Shown here in pieces: positions 24,261 through 36,256 of a stretch of 64,000 nt of DNA; within the stretch, counting starts at the first letter, position 1, and every line of letters begins with the position of its first letter. The position numbers were made by a program, and so were the translations under genes. The DNA lies in the NCBI GenBank assembly GCA_019914945.1, contig CM034112.1, forward strand, positions 8,400,501 to 8,464,500, given 5' to 3'. The notes under the pieces are model-generated. The model had not been told where the DNA came from. It searched no databases and saw only the letters and a list, made by a program, of their open reading frames with translations. Origin of the DNA: Typha latifolia (lineage: Eukaryota; Streptophyta; Magnoliopsida; Poales; Typhaceae).

Positions 24261-24737
24261 GAGTTAATTATGCTAACACTCGGTGAAGTATATCTAGTTT
24301 TCACGGAGAATCTCTAAACTCTTTTATGTTACAATATCATTCCTAAATTTTATAAAAAATTTAATATCATCCTGTTAGTGTACCGTCAGATAAATTAGGG
24401 AAGTCAACTTATGTGATAGTCATTTCAGATGTAAAAAAAACCTTAATGCCCTTGTTGAAGGAAAGATAACTTAATTTTTTGACATAGAACCTATATAATG
24501 CACGGATATTATTTTCTGAAATAATTATGTATAGTAGCAACACATTTGACATACAATCCATTGAATTTTATAAGTATTGTACTTGGATTCCATAAATACT
24601 GAATCTAGATTCAATAGATACAAATGCAAACTCATATGTCAACAAGTAAAGTGCATACTTGAGCGGTAAAACAATAAAAGAAATATGAAATATTTTTAGA
24701 CTTTATTTTAATGGGATTCATCCGGTAGAAAAAAAAA

Positions 24738-25044
24738 GGGGCGGTCTATCGAAGTCCACCCTTTGAGCCATATTGGGCCTGGGTCGCATGGGACCGTTAT
24801 CCTTCCACTGTTGTGAGCGGGAGGTGATCGCTGCTCTGTGAAGCCAGCCTCACGCTTTGCCCTCCTCTTTAGGGAAAACGTGGCCTGAGCCTACGCACAA
24901 GTCACGTGATCCAGCTCGACAACTTAGAACGGGCGAGCCACAGCTAAAGAGCAAACCCAGACCCGACTCGCCGAGTGAGGCACCATCATCCACGCCACCT
25001 TTAAGCCCCCACATCGGCTACAAGCTCAAGTTACTAAGCTCGGC
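24738..25044 (-). ncRNA. 7SL (signal recognition particle) RNA, copy B
   Basis: About 307 nt on the minus strand, very close in sequence to copy A. It starts GCCGAGCTTAGTAAC, keeps CAGAGCAGCGATCACC and GTGGAAGGATAACGG, and ends CCGCCCC before a run of about nine T, the strongest Pol III terminator of the three copies. Promoter elements are in place upstream. It is tandem with copy C, whose 3' end is about 30 bp beyond this copy's USE. Of the three copies it looks best preserved, so it is the likeliest to be expressed. Confidence 0.85.
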
Positions 25045-25066
25045 GATCCAGAAAATGTAGAGGTAA

Positions 25067-25109
25067 TATATAAAGCCAATGAAATAAGTCCATTTGCCGA
25101 TGTGGGACT
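25067..25109 (-). promoter_or_regulatory. 7SL copy B promoter: USE and TATA box
   Basis: AGTCCCACATCG at 25109-25098 and TTTATATA at 25074-25067, 23 bp apart; TATA is 22 bp upstream of the RNA start. Confidence 0.85.
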
Positions 25110-25137
25110 AAAGGAGCTGTGGAGCCCACATAAGAAA

Positions 25138-25486
25138 GGGACGGTCTGATCAGTCCACTCTTTGAGCCACTTATTGGGTCTGAGTCGCACGGGCCCATCA
25201 TCCCGTTATCATTGGCACTGTTGCGTGAGCTGGAGGTGATTTTTAACTGGCTTCTTTTTGAAGCCAGCCTCACGCTTAGCCCTCCGCTTCGTTTTGAAGC
25301 CAGACCCGTGGCGCCTGAGCCTTCTTTCGCTCAAGTCGTCACGTGAATCCAGCTCAACAACAATTTGGAACGGGGCGACCAAGCTTAGAGCGAACCCAGA
25401 CTCGATTCGCCGAGTGAGACAAGAGATCATCCACGTCGCTTCGATGCCCCCAATAAGGGTAACAAGCCCACGTTACCGAGCTCGGC
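25138..25486 (-). ncRNA. 7SL-like RNA, copy C (diverged, probably a pseudogene)
   Basis: Recognisable 7SL order on the minus strand (GCCGAGCTCGGTAAC start, GGGCTTGTTACCC, then CAGACCC and GTGGACT near the end), but about 349 nt long because of small insertions. The SRP54-type AGAGCAGCGATCAC element is replaced by GAAGCCAGTTAAAAATCAC, and the 3' end has only TTT before a C. It still has a good USE and a TATA-like box. So the promoter persists while the RNA part has drifted, which suggests a decaying copy. Confidence 0.65.
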
Positions 25487-25508
25487 GATCGAGAGAGTGC
25501 AGCGGTAG

Positions 25509-25551
25509 TATTTAAAGAAAAATGATATAGAAAATTAGCCGATGTGGGACT
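25509..25551 (-). promoter_or_regulatory. 7SL copy C promoter: USE and TATA-like box
   Basis: AGTCCCACATCG at 25551-25540 and TTTAAATA at 25516-25509, 23 bp apart, matching the spacing of copies A and B. Confidence 0.75.
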
Positions 25552-25834
25552 AAAGAATTAAATGGAAGTTTTTTTTATATATTTTAAATAACAAGAACTA
25601 GAAAACTTATCTTTGATACTTGCATTAGTTCACAACTCGACAAGCTCAAGTTGTTCGAAAAGGATAATTTTATAATTTTTATATTTTGTCACGATTCTAA
25701 TGGAAACAAGAGCACAGCTAAATAAAAAAAAAAGTGTTTTTTTTTCCTATTGATATAATTTTTTTATAAAATTAACACCAAAATTTTTTAAAATATTTTG
25801 ACTCTTTCTAAATTATCACATAATTACTTTTTTA

Positions 25835-26050
25835 GAAAATTTTATAAATCACACCCTATATTTTATTAATTTTGTAATTCACAATCCGTTTTCGAGGGTT
25901 TTATAATTTAACTCCTACTTTTTTCTTATAATTCTCAAGATGTTAAGTAAAAGTTATAAAGAAAAAATGGGAGTGAGATTATAAAATCATCAAAGACGGG
26001 TGTGGATGGCAAAATATGTAAAATTTAAGGAGTGATTTATGAACTACCCT
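25835..26050. mobile_element. MITE family B, short copy
   Basis: About 216 bp. The left end GAAAATTTTATAAATCACACC is mirrored by GGAGTGATTTATGAAC at the right. It has the same ends as 10385-10911 and 49721-50380 but almost no interior, so it may be close to the minimal mobile form. Confidence 0.6.
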
Positions 26051-27540
26051 AATTTTTAACCAAATATTCCTAATAGATCATTATTAAAAATAATAAATAA
26101 TATAAATAACTAAAATATCCCTTTTCAAGTGTAGTGTGTAATATTAACAAGTTTTGCCTCATATAAAATAAAATATATTTTATTGTAAAATAATACAAGA
26201 TAGTTTTAAACTATTTTTAATAATATATGCAAGGGCGAATGGTCTTTTTTTTTATCTAATTTATGCTTTAATTATTATTAGTTAGGTTTAACTAATAGAA
26301 TGATATATTTTAATAGAGTATAATGATTTTGGTCACAGTTATGATATTCTAAAAAATGTAGTGATAATTATAACATTTAGAAAAATTTTGGTGGCAATTA
26401 TATAAAAATCTCATTTTTAAATTAGAAAGGTCGGAAAAAGATATTTCATGACGTGTGACAAATCATAAGGTGTGTTACTTCATTAGCACAATCCTCGATA
26501 TGTAACCTCATTGTAAACCTATATAACCAACAAGGTATATTGAGACGATTTACATTTTCTTCCTCATTATATTAATTTTACTGAGAATTAGAAAACACCA
26601 GAATTGAGTGTAATAGATTCACCGCCATCGACATACTTGCATTTGAGGATTGATCCATCGCTCGAGTTGTTGCAAAAAAGAGAGATTTTTTTTTTCAAAA
26701 GAAAAGTTAATTATTCAATTAATCTTCAAGAGGTTATTTAAGTACTCAACATTAGAATGCCGAGAAACATTGTAATAATAAGTCTTATTTTTATTACTCG
26801 GTGCGTTTATAATTTATTTTTTTCTCTATGCGTCAAGTTTTTCATATTAAAAAATGTGTTTTTTTTACTCATAGTTAGCTTTTTAGTTTCCTAATTGGAA
26901 TTTTTTTTCTCACCACATGAGTCCATAAGACTAGTATTAGAATCTCCATCTCATACCTAGTTTTGATTTTCAAATCTATATCTTAATATGTTTTTTTTCT
27001 AAGCATAATAGAAATTGGTCTTCCTAAACCAATTCCAATTTAATTCTTTAATATATTATAATTGCCACTAAATTTTTTAAAATATCAGAATTACCACTGC
27101 AATATTTTGACTCTTTTTAAAACTATCATTATGGTTAATTTTTAAGATTCCAAAGAGATTATTATTAAAGTTAAGAAACATAAATAACTAAAATATTCCC
27201 TCTTTTTTATGTTAGATTGTAAAATATTATAATAGTCTTTAGAGTCATTTCTAATCTTAATAAATCATAAGGGACTAGAAGTGCCGGACGACAAAAATCA
27301 ATATACTTTGATATATATAGTAGTAGAATATAAATCCTAATAGTACACATAAAATATTTAAGAGAATAAATAATTTTGTTATCTTTACTTTATTTCAAAA
27401 TTCAATTAATCTAATCTGTTGAGACAACCCAAGCTAAACTGCCAACAAATAAACAATTTGCCAACAAATTAATTTAAAAAAAAAATTATTTAAGAGCTCA
27501 AAGGCTAGATATGGGGCTAGACAAATGACTAACCCGCTAT
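26051..27540. repeat. AT-rich stretch containing block a of the segmental duplication
   Basis: About 26610-27050 aligns with 12280-12780. The rest has no recognised gene or element. Confidence 0.5.
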
Positions 27541-27835
27541 TGATACAAAGTCATTTAGGCTTTACTGACTTTTTAGCTAACAGACATAGCTATCCAATCT
27601 AAGCTCTAAGTTGTTGTGTCGTCGAGCTATTGTTCCTAGTTGTCGCATCGTCAAGTTGTTTCTCTAAGCCAGCATACACTGTTGAGCCATTAAGCTGAGG
27701 TGAATTGAGTTGCTAAGCTAAGCTACCAACACCTACATAATTTGTAGGTAATACATTTGTTTGGATGTGGACTTAAACTTGTGGTCTCCTGGGTTATAAG
27801 TGGGTACTCTCCTAACTTTCTAAAGTTGGACAGTG
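27541..27835 (-). repeat. Possible tRNA-derived SINE, copy 1
   Basis: Similar to 41270-41545. On the minus strand both have AACTTTAGAAAGTTAGG-like, then CCCAGGAGACCACAAGTTTAAG-like strings; the latter resembles a worn tRNA B box. The body has GTCGTCGAGC-type phrases. Too diverged to be sure. Confidence 0.3.
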
Positions 27836-27889
27836 GTTATAGTTGAACTTGAATTTTTTTTTTTTTTGACTGCAAGGAGCTGAGGTCAG

Positions 27890-30800
27890 CTATATATTAA
27901 TATTCTGCCGCCACGTTTCCGCGTCGACAGATAAAAGTTTACATATTTTCGGTGGAGCGTTGCTTAGGCGCTCCACATGGCAGCAACCCGAGGCCTCACT
28001 TTGGCCCTCGCCGCCGCCCGATCCGCCGATCGAGTTGGCTTCTCTCCCTACGTGGGATAACCTGACTTCACCGAAGCCATTGGCTAGCTCCGCACATTCG
28101 CGCGCCAGGTTTCGGACGCGCCATGGGCTGTGCTCAGACTGCTGCATGCATCTGATGGCCTCGGTGCAGTCCGATTCAATCTCTAGCCTATTGCCTCTTC
28201 TCGCCATCTTCAGCGCCAGTCTAATAGCCCAGAGTTCAGTTTGAAGCGCCGAGGTGCCTGGGCACGGCTCCCAGCCCGCCTGTAGAAACTCTCCCTCCGC
28301 ATTACGAAATATGGTCGCTGCTCCGCCTTGGTACGCGCCAGCTCTCAGCGCACCGTCGGTGTTTGCTTTGATCCAGCCCGGCTCCGGCGGTTCCCAGGGC
28401 TTCCTTCTCTTCCTTACCTTCGGGATCTTCTCTTTGTTTATGCACCTGTACTCCCCCGCCATTTCTACCGCTGACCGAACCACTGCTAGCTCCGGCGTCC
28501 GCTTCTCTCTAAACACAACTCCATTTCTGCTCTTCCAAAGTGACCACAGCGTACATGCTATTAACCCTTTGGCCCTACCGTCCTCCTCGACGCTTGAGCT
28601 CCACTCTTTCGTGATCCAATCTTAATCGATCTCCGCAGTCGCCAGCCGTTCTCTGGTACCCAGGATCTCCCATACCTCCCGGCTGTATCTACACGAGAAC
28701 AGTAGGTGCTCACTCGTCTCACTGAACATACCACACATGGCACATCGATCCTCGGGGCCAACATGAAGATAATGGAGGTAAGCTCGCGTTGGGAGCCTAC
28801 CCCACATGAGCTTCCAGCAGAAAACTCTGATCCTCGGTGCAACCTGTAGACGCCAGAGGTTACTCCACCCTACCCAGAGCTGGTCACTCTGAGGGAGCAG
28901 GGACTGGTATATCGCCTTAACCGAAGGCGTTCCCCTTGGGTGCGGCCACCAGATCCATCTGTCCTCACTAGTGGCGGCTCCCATGGGGAAGTTTGCGATC
29001 TCGAAAGCCAGCTCAGTTCCTGCCTCCCTGACCAATCGCACCGGAGTCCATTGCTCATCTCTGGTGAGGTTTGCCACTCACAGGTTTTCTTCCATTAGCC
29101 TAGGCGCCAAAACCTTGGCTGTTTGGACCACGGGATCTCGTGCAGCCATGGGTCGAAAGCGGCGCTTGTGCCTTTGCCGTTCCCTATCAACACTTTGCAT
29201 CCCATTCTTAACTGATTAGCTGTTTTGGTTAGAGCTCGCCACATCCATGATGGGTGCTGGATCTTCGTTATCTCCCACGGGTGCAGCCACCCGTATTTGG
29301 CCTGCATGATTTGGATCCATGGCGCCTGCTCCCTGTTTAGCATTTTGAACACCAGCTTACCCAGGTGGGCTGTTCTTGCTTCTCTAAGTCGACGGACTCC
29401 GAGACCTCCCTGCCGCTTGGCCAGAGTCACCTGAGCCCAGTTCATTAGGTGGAGGCCGTGGCCGTCCTTATTCTTCCACAGGAAGTTACGAGCTTTTTTA
29501 GCTATCTCCTCCAGTACCCCGTCCGGCACCCACGTGCTGCCTAGCCAGTATGACGGTATCGCTAGCAGCGCCGCCTTGATCAGGGTTAGCTTGCCGGCCT
29601 AGGATAGGAGCGTCCCTTTCCAGCCCGCTAGCCGCTTTCCTATCCGCTCCACAAGCTCCTAGTGCTCTTTCACCTTCACTCTCCTCCCCGAGATAAGCAC
29701 CCCGAGGTATTTGAACGGCATGCCTGCCACCTTCAGTCCGAGTTGTACGCTGAGTTGGCTGCCTTCTTCTGCCCCGATCCTGGTCGACAGATACAGCTCC
29801 GACTTGTTGAAGTTCACCCGCTGGTTTGTGATGAGCTCATACTGGCTCAGGCTCTCTAGGATGCTGTTGGCGTTCCCCGGCGAGGCTTCCAGCATTAGCA
29901 GCAGGTCATCTGCATATAGCAGGTGAGACAGCTGCACGTCTCTGACCCTAAACCCTTGCAGAAGGCCTTGTGCTGCCTTCTCGTTGATGAGTCCCGATAG
30001 CACTTGCGTGACGATGATGAAGAGGTAGGGGGATAGCGGGTCGCCTTGTCTCAAGCCACTCCTGGGCGTGATCCAGGTGGTCGGGCACCCGTTTATCAGC
30101 AAGGCGAACCTGGGGGAGGCAATACACGCCTGCACCCATTTGCACCACCGAGTAGGGAAACCCATCCGCCGGAGCGCGCCAACCACTGCCGGCCAACTAA
30201 CCCTATCATACGCCTTTTCCATGTCCATTTTGATCATCATGATAGGGTGTCCGCTCTTGTCTGTGGCCATGGAGTGAGCCACCTCCTGGGCAGCCAACGT
30301 TTTATCTTCTATGCTTCGGTCGGCCACAAACGCCGCCTGCTCCGGGTCGATGATTTTGGCCAGCACCACCTTAAGCCTGCTTACCATGACCTTCGCTATA
30401 ACCTTGTAAATGACATTACACAGTGCGATCGGTCGGTAGTCCTCCACCTTTAAGGGGTGCTCCTTCTTCGGAATCAAGGTTATGAAGGTGTCACCCCATG
30501 CTTTTGGCATATACGCGCTGTTGAAGAAGTGGCCGACGGCCCGGCAGAGGTCTCCACCCATGGTGTCCCAGTACTTGATGTATACTTCCGCTTGCATCCC
30601 GTCCGGGCCAGGGGCCTTTCCTCGCGGCAGGCTCCACGCCACTTCCTTGATCTCCTCGGCCGTCACCGGCCTCTCTAGGTCTGACGCTTCCTCGTCCGGT
30701 ATGGATGGAAGTGACGGCCACTCCTTCCTCCCGGGGTCTACCTCTTCCGCTTCTCCCCAGAGCCGTTGGTAGAAGGTTTTGAAATAGTGGCTCACATCAA

Positions 30801-31983
30801 CCGGCTCCTGAACCCAGCACCCATCTTCACCCAGGATACCTGCAATCGTGTTGCGTCTGCGTCTCATGGTAGCCGAGATATGGAAGAATTTCGTGTTTCT
30901 GTCTCCTTCCTCCGTCCACCTTAGTCGGGATCTTTGCAGCCATTTGATATTGAGTTGCCTGTTAAGGGCGATCTTGTAGTTGTATAAGCTTCTCAAGCTC
31001 TTCGTGCCCGCCTCCGACAGCAGGCCATTGGCGTCTAGCTCCTCTAGGTCAGCCAGTTTCAGGTTGGTGTCCTTTAGCCGTCTCTCCACACTCCCCACCG
31101 CCTCGCGGTTCCAGTTGCTCAGGCTCCTTCTTAGCTCACTCAGGCGGTGAGAGAATGCTTGCATTGGGTTACCACCGGCTTGCCGCTTCCAGGCGTCTTG
31201 TACGATGTTCTGGCACTCCTCATACTCCATCCAGAGGAGCTCGAACCGGAATGGTCTCTTGCTCCTCGTCGTTCCTGCCGGCACCGTGAGGAGCAGCGGC
31301 GCATGATCCGAAGCACCCCGGTCTAGATGCTGGACTTTGCACTCCGGGTGTTCACTGACCCATTCAGTGTTGGCCAGGGCTCTGTCGAGCCGGATCCAGA
31401 TGCGTCGCGTGCCTTGTTGGTTGTTACACCAGGTATATGGAATGCCTTCATATCCAAGGTCGCACAGCCCCGTCTCGTCCACGAACCGCGCAAAGGCCTT
31501 CCCTTTCGGCCCTAGGGCGCCCTCACCACTACATCTCTTCTCCTGTACTGACAGGAAGGCGTTGAAGTCTCCCATGATCGCCCACGGCATGTTGATGGAA
31601 GCTATGTTCTTCAGCTCCTCCTAGAGTTCTTGCTGACCTTCTAGGATGGTGCTAGCATACACGGTGGTCCAGATTCAGGTTTGTCCAGTCGTAAGGGTGA
31701 TAGTAAAATGGGCTGCATATCTTGATACAGCAGCCACATCAACCCACCCTAACTCCTTGTTCCAGAGGACCAGGATGCCTCCCGCACGTCCTTGCGCCGG
31801 AATGGCAAACCACGACCATCCTCTTCCAAGCTTTTTAGCCACCTGCTCAGCTTCGAACCAGCTAGTGTGCGTTTCTAGCAACGCCAGCATATCCAGTTTA
31901 TGATCACGGATCATAACTCTACAACGGTCGAGTGCCTCTTTCTTGCGGGCACCTCTACAATTCCACACTAAGGTTTTTAACAT
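27890..31983 (-). pseudogene. LINE ORF2: endonuclease, reverse transcriptase, zf-RVT, RNase H (several stops)
   Basis: The likely ATG is at 31983 (MLKTLVWNCRG). AP-endonuclease motifs follow: LLETHT, GDFNAFL and SDHAPLL. Reverse transcriptase has GLRQGDPLSPYLF and the catalytic YADD (about 29909-29924). The zinc-binding C-terminal part has CAMCG...EHLLFSC (about 28690-28740). An RNase H domain (TDGALRAG, LQTELWAI, ESDCTEAI) ends the protein. In-frame stops lie at 31677-31675 (TGA), 31623-31621 (TAG), 29661-29659 (TAG), 29601-29599 (TAG) and 28624-28622 (TAA). There is a frame change near 29095 and another near 28035, just before the last RNase H Asp. Not functional as it stands. Confidence 0.92.
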
Positions 31984-32018
31984 TGGTAAACCTTGAAGTA
32001 TGGTTTGCTGGCCGACTG

Positions 32019-33969
32019 TCAATGAGTCCGGCCCCTCTTAGAGGTGGGCATGACCGCTCCACCTCCGTTAGTGTTATCGTTTGCCAGTGCCAGCTCCATT
32101 TCCATCTCTCCGGGGGCTTCATTTCCTTTATTTGCCACCAGCGCCACCTGTAAGAGCCTCTCATCTCCTTCCATATCCTTCCCCTCCCAGTCCGCCAATA
32201 GGAGGCATCGTTTGACTCTGGCCACTGTGTCCTCGTGCTTTCCCGGTGGGTTTGTTTGTTGCACTGAGGAAGGGGTGAAGCCGGCTGAGACAAGTCCATC
32301 TTGGACGAGCTGGGGCGGGTAGTCACTGGAGTTCCATTTTGCTCCTCCAGGGCTCTTGGAAGTTTTGACGTAGGCCGACCTTTGCGTCCGTCGGTCTCCC
32401 AAGCCGAGCAATACCGTTATCCCTTGGACTACAGCCGTTCTTCCGTTCGCTTCTCCGGCACGTGTCTGGTTACCTTCTCTGCCGTCCAGTTCCATCTCTT
32501 CTGGCATTAATTGTTCGCCCTCGGTGTCGTCTGCAGGTTCCTCCTCCCGTACCTCCTTTAGTTTCTCTCCAATGGCGTGCCTCCTTCGGTCAGGCCCCAC
32601 TGCTCTTCCATTGATGGCTATGCCTCCTGACGTGATTGGCCTTGAATACGGCGGGTTCTGAAATGCTCTTTCCCCTCCTTTGTTAGGCTCCACCATCTTC
32701 TTCTTCTTCTCTACGTACTCAACGTTTGCATGCAGCTCCTGAGGTCGGCTTTTCCTGCTCTCTGAGCCTGCACCATCTTCCGACTTCCTACTGGTACTGG
32801 CCTGTTGATGGTCTGCGCCATACTTGCCTGCACTTCTTTCCTTATCGTGGCCCATGTAGCTTTGTGAAAACTGATTCTTTTCTCTAGGCTTGCTCTCCCC
32901 GTCCTTTTTTCCCATGGAAGCCTGCTCTCTCCCATCCTTCTTCGGGGTACCGTTTGCGTAAGTAGCTCTCTTTCCTTTCTGATTAGCCTGCCATCTGGGC
33001 TTCCTGTGCACGGTGCACCATGGCCCATAAGAAATGTTGTCTTCTTCCTTAGCGTCCTTTTCCATGTTAGGGTTTGTACCTTGCTGTTCGCCACCTCCTT
33101 CTCCGGCATTCGTCGCCGGCGTCTCCACACCTTGCTCTTTGTCTGTATAACCACACTCTTCCTCCTTGTGCCCTATCCTCCCGCACTTAAAGCATATTTT
33201 TGGAATGCTTTCATACTGCACTCTTTGGTCCACTCTTTCTTCCTTTTGCCCGAGCCAGACTGCTGTTTTCAGAGGTTTGCTGAGGTCTACCTCAATACAC
33301 ACCCGTGCAAATCGCTTCCTGGAGTGATCTAGGGTAGTTTCGTCTACCCGTAGGGGTCTGCCAAAGAAGGCTGCCACTGGTATGAGAGCCTCCAGTTCCC
33401 AGTATTCCTGCGGCAGGTTGTGGAGCTGGATCCAAACCGGTGCCGTGGTGAAAGCCTCCGAGGATGGCCGGAAGTTGTTGCGCCATGGAATAAGGTTGAG
33501 GACTTGTCCTTGGACTGTCCATGGTTCGTTGATCAGGATGTGGTCGAGATCCACCTCCTTTTCGAATCTGAATACGTAGTAATCCTCATCCATGTCTGGG
33601 ACTGAGAATCCTTCTATCCCCTCCCATAGCTTAGCTAACCTGGTTTTCAGCCAAGCCATCGGTATACCCTTGCCCAAGAATCTGCCAAAAAGTGTTAGCT
33701 TCCACCTATTCCGGCATTTCTCCAGCACCTCTGGGTCGATCACCACACTGTCTTCCAGCTGGTTGCGTAGTTTAGCCAGTATCTCCGCCGGTATAGATCC
33801 CAAGTTTAACTGTTGTCTTCCTGCTCCCCGTCGCTACGGAAGCCCAGGATCGCATGCCCTCCCTAGGAGTTCTTTTGCTCGCTACTGGCTGCTTTGTTTC
33901 CTCCGGCTCCGACACCTTCGACGATGTAGCTCTTCTTTGGTGCACATCTTCACCTCCCGTGGCCGCCAT
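32019..33969 (-). pseudogene. LINE ORF1: DUF4283 and CCHC zinc knuckle protein (frameshifted)
   Basis: ATG at 33969 opens a short N-terminal frame (MAATGGEDVHQRR start). At about 33805 the frame must shift by one base to continue into a 594-codon frame (33803-32019). That frame holds a DUF4283-type region in its first about 180 residues and a CCHC knuckle, CFKCGRIGHKEEEC, near residue 205, followed by a long polar, Lys- and Glu-rich tail. Plant L1 ORF1 proteins have this layout and bind the element RNA. ORF1 ends 36 bp before the probable ATG of ORF2. Confidence 0.85.
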
Positions 33970-33995
33970 TTCTTAGAGAGAGAGAGAGAAGGGGG

Positions 33996-34686
33996 CAAAA
34001 GTTATTTGGGGTGAGATGTGTTGCACTTTTAGTTATATGAATTTGCTACAACTACTACAACTATTTGACAGGGTTGCTATCTATTTGGTTATTGTTTGTA
34101 GTTGTAAAACTTTCCAACATACTAAGCTTATGGCGATTCCTTGTAAATGGTTTTATTTGTATTGTTTCGAAGATATGCGATTATTAATCCACTTTCCTAA
34201 TCTGGTGGTTAAATTGGTCAATTATGCTAAAATTTTTATAAGACTATTGAAATTAAGATGCATCCATAGAAAAACATTGCTATTGGAATTCGGAGCTTGA
34301 AATAAATCAAGCTTGGGATGACATTGTTTCGAGCCTAATTAAATGAAGCAAGGCTTCAATTGCGCAATTGATTCTTTATGACACATTACTAATTTTTTTT
34401 GTAGCAGGGGATATATCTTAAACTGATTTGATAGCAAAGTCAAAAGGAAGTTTGTTTTTAGATGTTATACGAGAAAAACTTAAGCAAAGCCATCCAAGTA
34501 ATCATCCTCATGCTCAATCTTGAAGCATTCTATAGTTTGTATAATAACTATCATTACATCATTAAAGTGGACTGATATATAGTGATGATACAAGACAATG
34601 ATCTCATCGGCACTCAGCATGCACACCTTATTCTGAGTAGAAAAGCTCATCAACGGTGGTTGTAACACGATAGTTTAATCTAAAAT
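33996..34686. other. Spacer between LINE 5' end and NPF 3' end
   Basis: AT-rich, no gene recognised. It should contain the 3' UTR and poly(A) site of the NPF gene on the minus strand. Confidence 0.5.
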
Positions 34687-35632
34687 TTATGCATGATAGC
34701 ATGCTTCAGCCTCGGTTAGCTCCAACCCTGCGATACTATTATCCGCTGCTACTGCACGACGATCCTTGTAAACGTACCACCTTGCGGCCACCATGTAGAA
34801 TGCAAAATTCACTAGGCATAATATAGCTAGCAACCAGTAGAAATTGTATAGTTTTCCGTTATTTAAATTATCAGCAAGCCACGCTCCATGGCCTCCTTTC
34901 TCAGTGACGTTATGGATGATGGAGACTAGTGCTGTGCTAACGAAAAACCCTAATGATAGTGTGCTAAGGAATAGGCCAGTGCTCATAGTTTTCATACCCT
35001 TGGGACACTCTCTTAGGAAAAAGTCCAATTGGCCTATGTAAGTAAATGCCTCACCCGCCCCAACTAGGAAAAATTGTGGCACTAACCAAAACACACTTAA
35101 TGGAACAGTAGAATCCTTGTTGGTGGTCGTGAGGCCTGCTTGGGACGCCACATGGAGTCGTTTGATCTCGGTGAGAGCAGCAATTGCCATTGCAAGGCAA
35201 GAAAGAATAAGGCCGATGCCTATGCGCTGAAGCGGTGTGAGGCCCTGGGGGTTACCAGAAAGGCGACGAACAATGGGAATGATGATGCGGTCATAGATAG
35301 GGACGGTTATGAGGATTGAGCCGACGAAGAAGACAGTAAGGGAGCCAGCCGGGATTTGGAATGATGAGCCAATGTAGCGATTCATGGTGGTGGCCTGAGA
35401 GACTGAGAAGGTGGTCATCTGAGCATAGACAGTCCAGAACATAATTGTGGTAGCCCAAATTGGAAGCATTCTTGTTACATTCTTCACCTCCTCTACGTCT
35501 GTTAGGGTTGATAATTGCCATTTGCTCTGGTTTGTGGTTGGATTATCATTAATTGCAGCATGGTCTAGGAAACTGCAATAGAATTAGAGAACATATGATC
35601 AAGAAATTACTCTAAATTTTTCTTATTGTGGA

Positions 35633-35680
<48 letters not shown>

Positions 35681-36202
35681 AACATAATAACTTTTTCTTA
35701 GAAATTGTGTTTGGTTTTATGTCTCGGCCCAGGTTGCTCTTGTCTCAGCTCCATCCAGTGGGCTTTGTACATCCAGTCCAAGGGAATTAACTTTTGTTGT
35801 TTTTGCATGCGACTACCTACTCTAGACTTATTGACAAAAACCTACTCTGTTTCACATATTTGTAAATTGGCTCCTCTTTAAAGGTTATATTTGCAAAAAT
35901 TCACCTCCGCTGGTATATAGTAAAATACTATTTATATTTACAAGGTGCGTGAGAAAAAAAAAATATTATACTTAAAATGTTTCATATGAGCTAAACACCT
36001 AAAAAATATATACCCAATTAAACTATAGGTGGTTATATGCAATAAAAACCCTAGACTTTTTGACAGGTCAAATCAGAGCATGGAGACCTATGACTCCGGG
36101 TTTACCAAATAGCAACAACTTGTTTGACTTTTGACCAGACCACCGCACGGCAGCTCAAATATAACAATTGTACACTTTTTATAGTCTTCTAGCGAGAGAA
36201 AG

Positions 36203-36256
<54 letters not shown>

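Larger units (their letters stand above)
27854..33995 (-). mobile_element. Non-LTR retrotransposon (LINE, L1-type), nearly full length, inactive
   Basis: About 6.1 kb on the minus strand. A CT-rich 5' leader (near 33970-33995) precedes ORF1. ORF2 carries AP-endonuclease, reverse transcriptase, zinc-binding and RNase H domains. The 3' end is a poly(A) run, seen as T15 at 27856-27870 on the plus strand. The element is clearly more GC-rich than its AT-rich surroundings. Nonsense codons and frameshifts in both ORFs make it inactive. I could not find a convincing target-site duplication. Confidence 0.92.

Noticed and set aside
24857..25515. Open frames of 67-85 codons
   Set aside because: Same reason: they overlap 7SL copies B and C.
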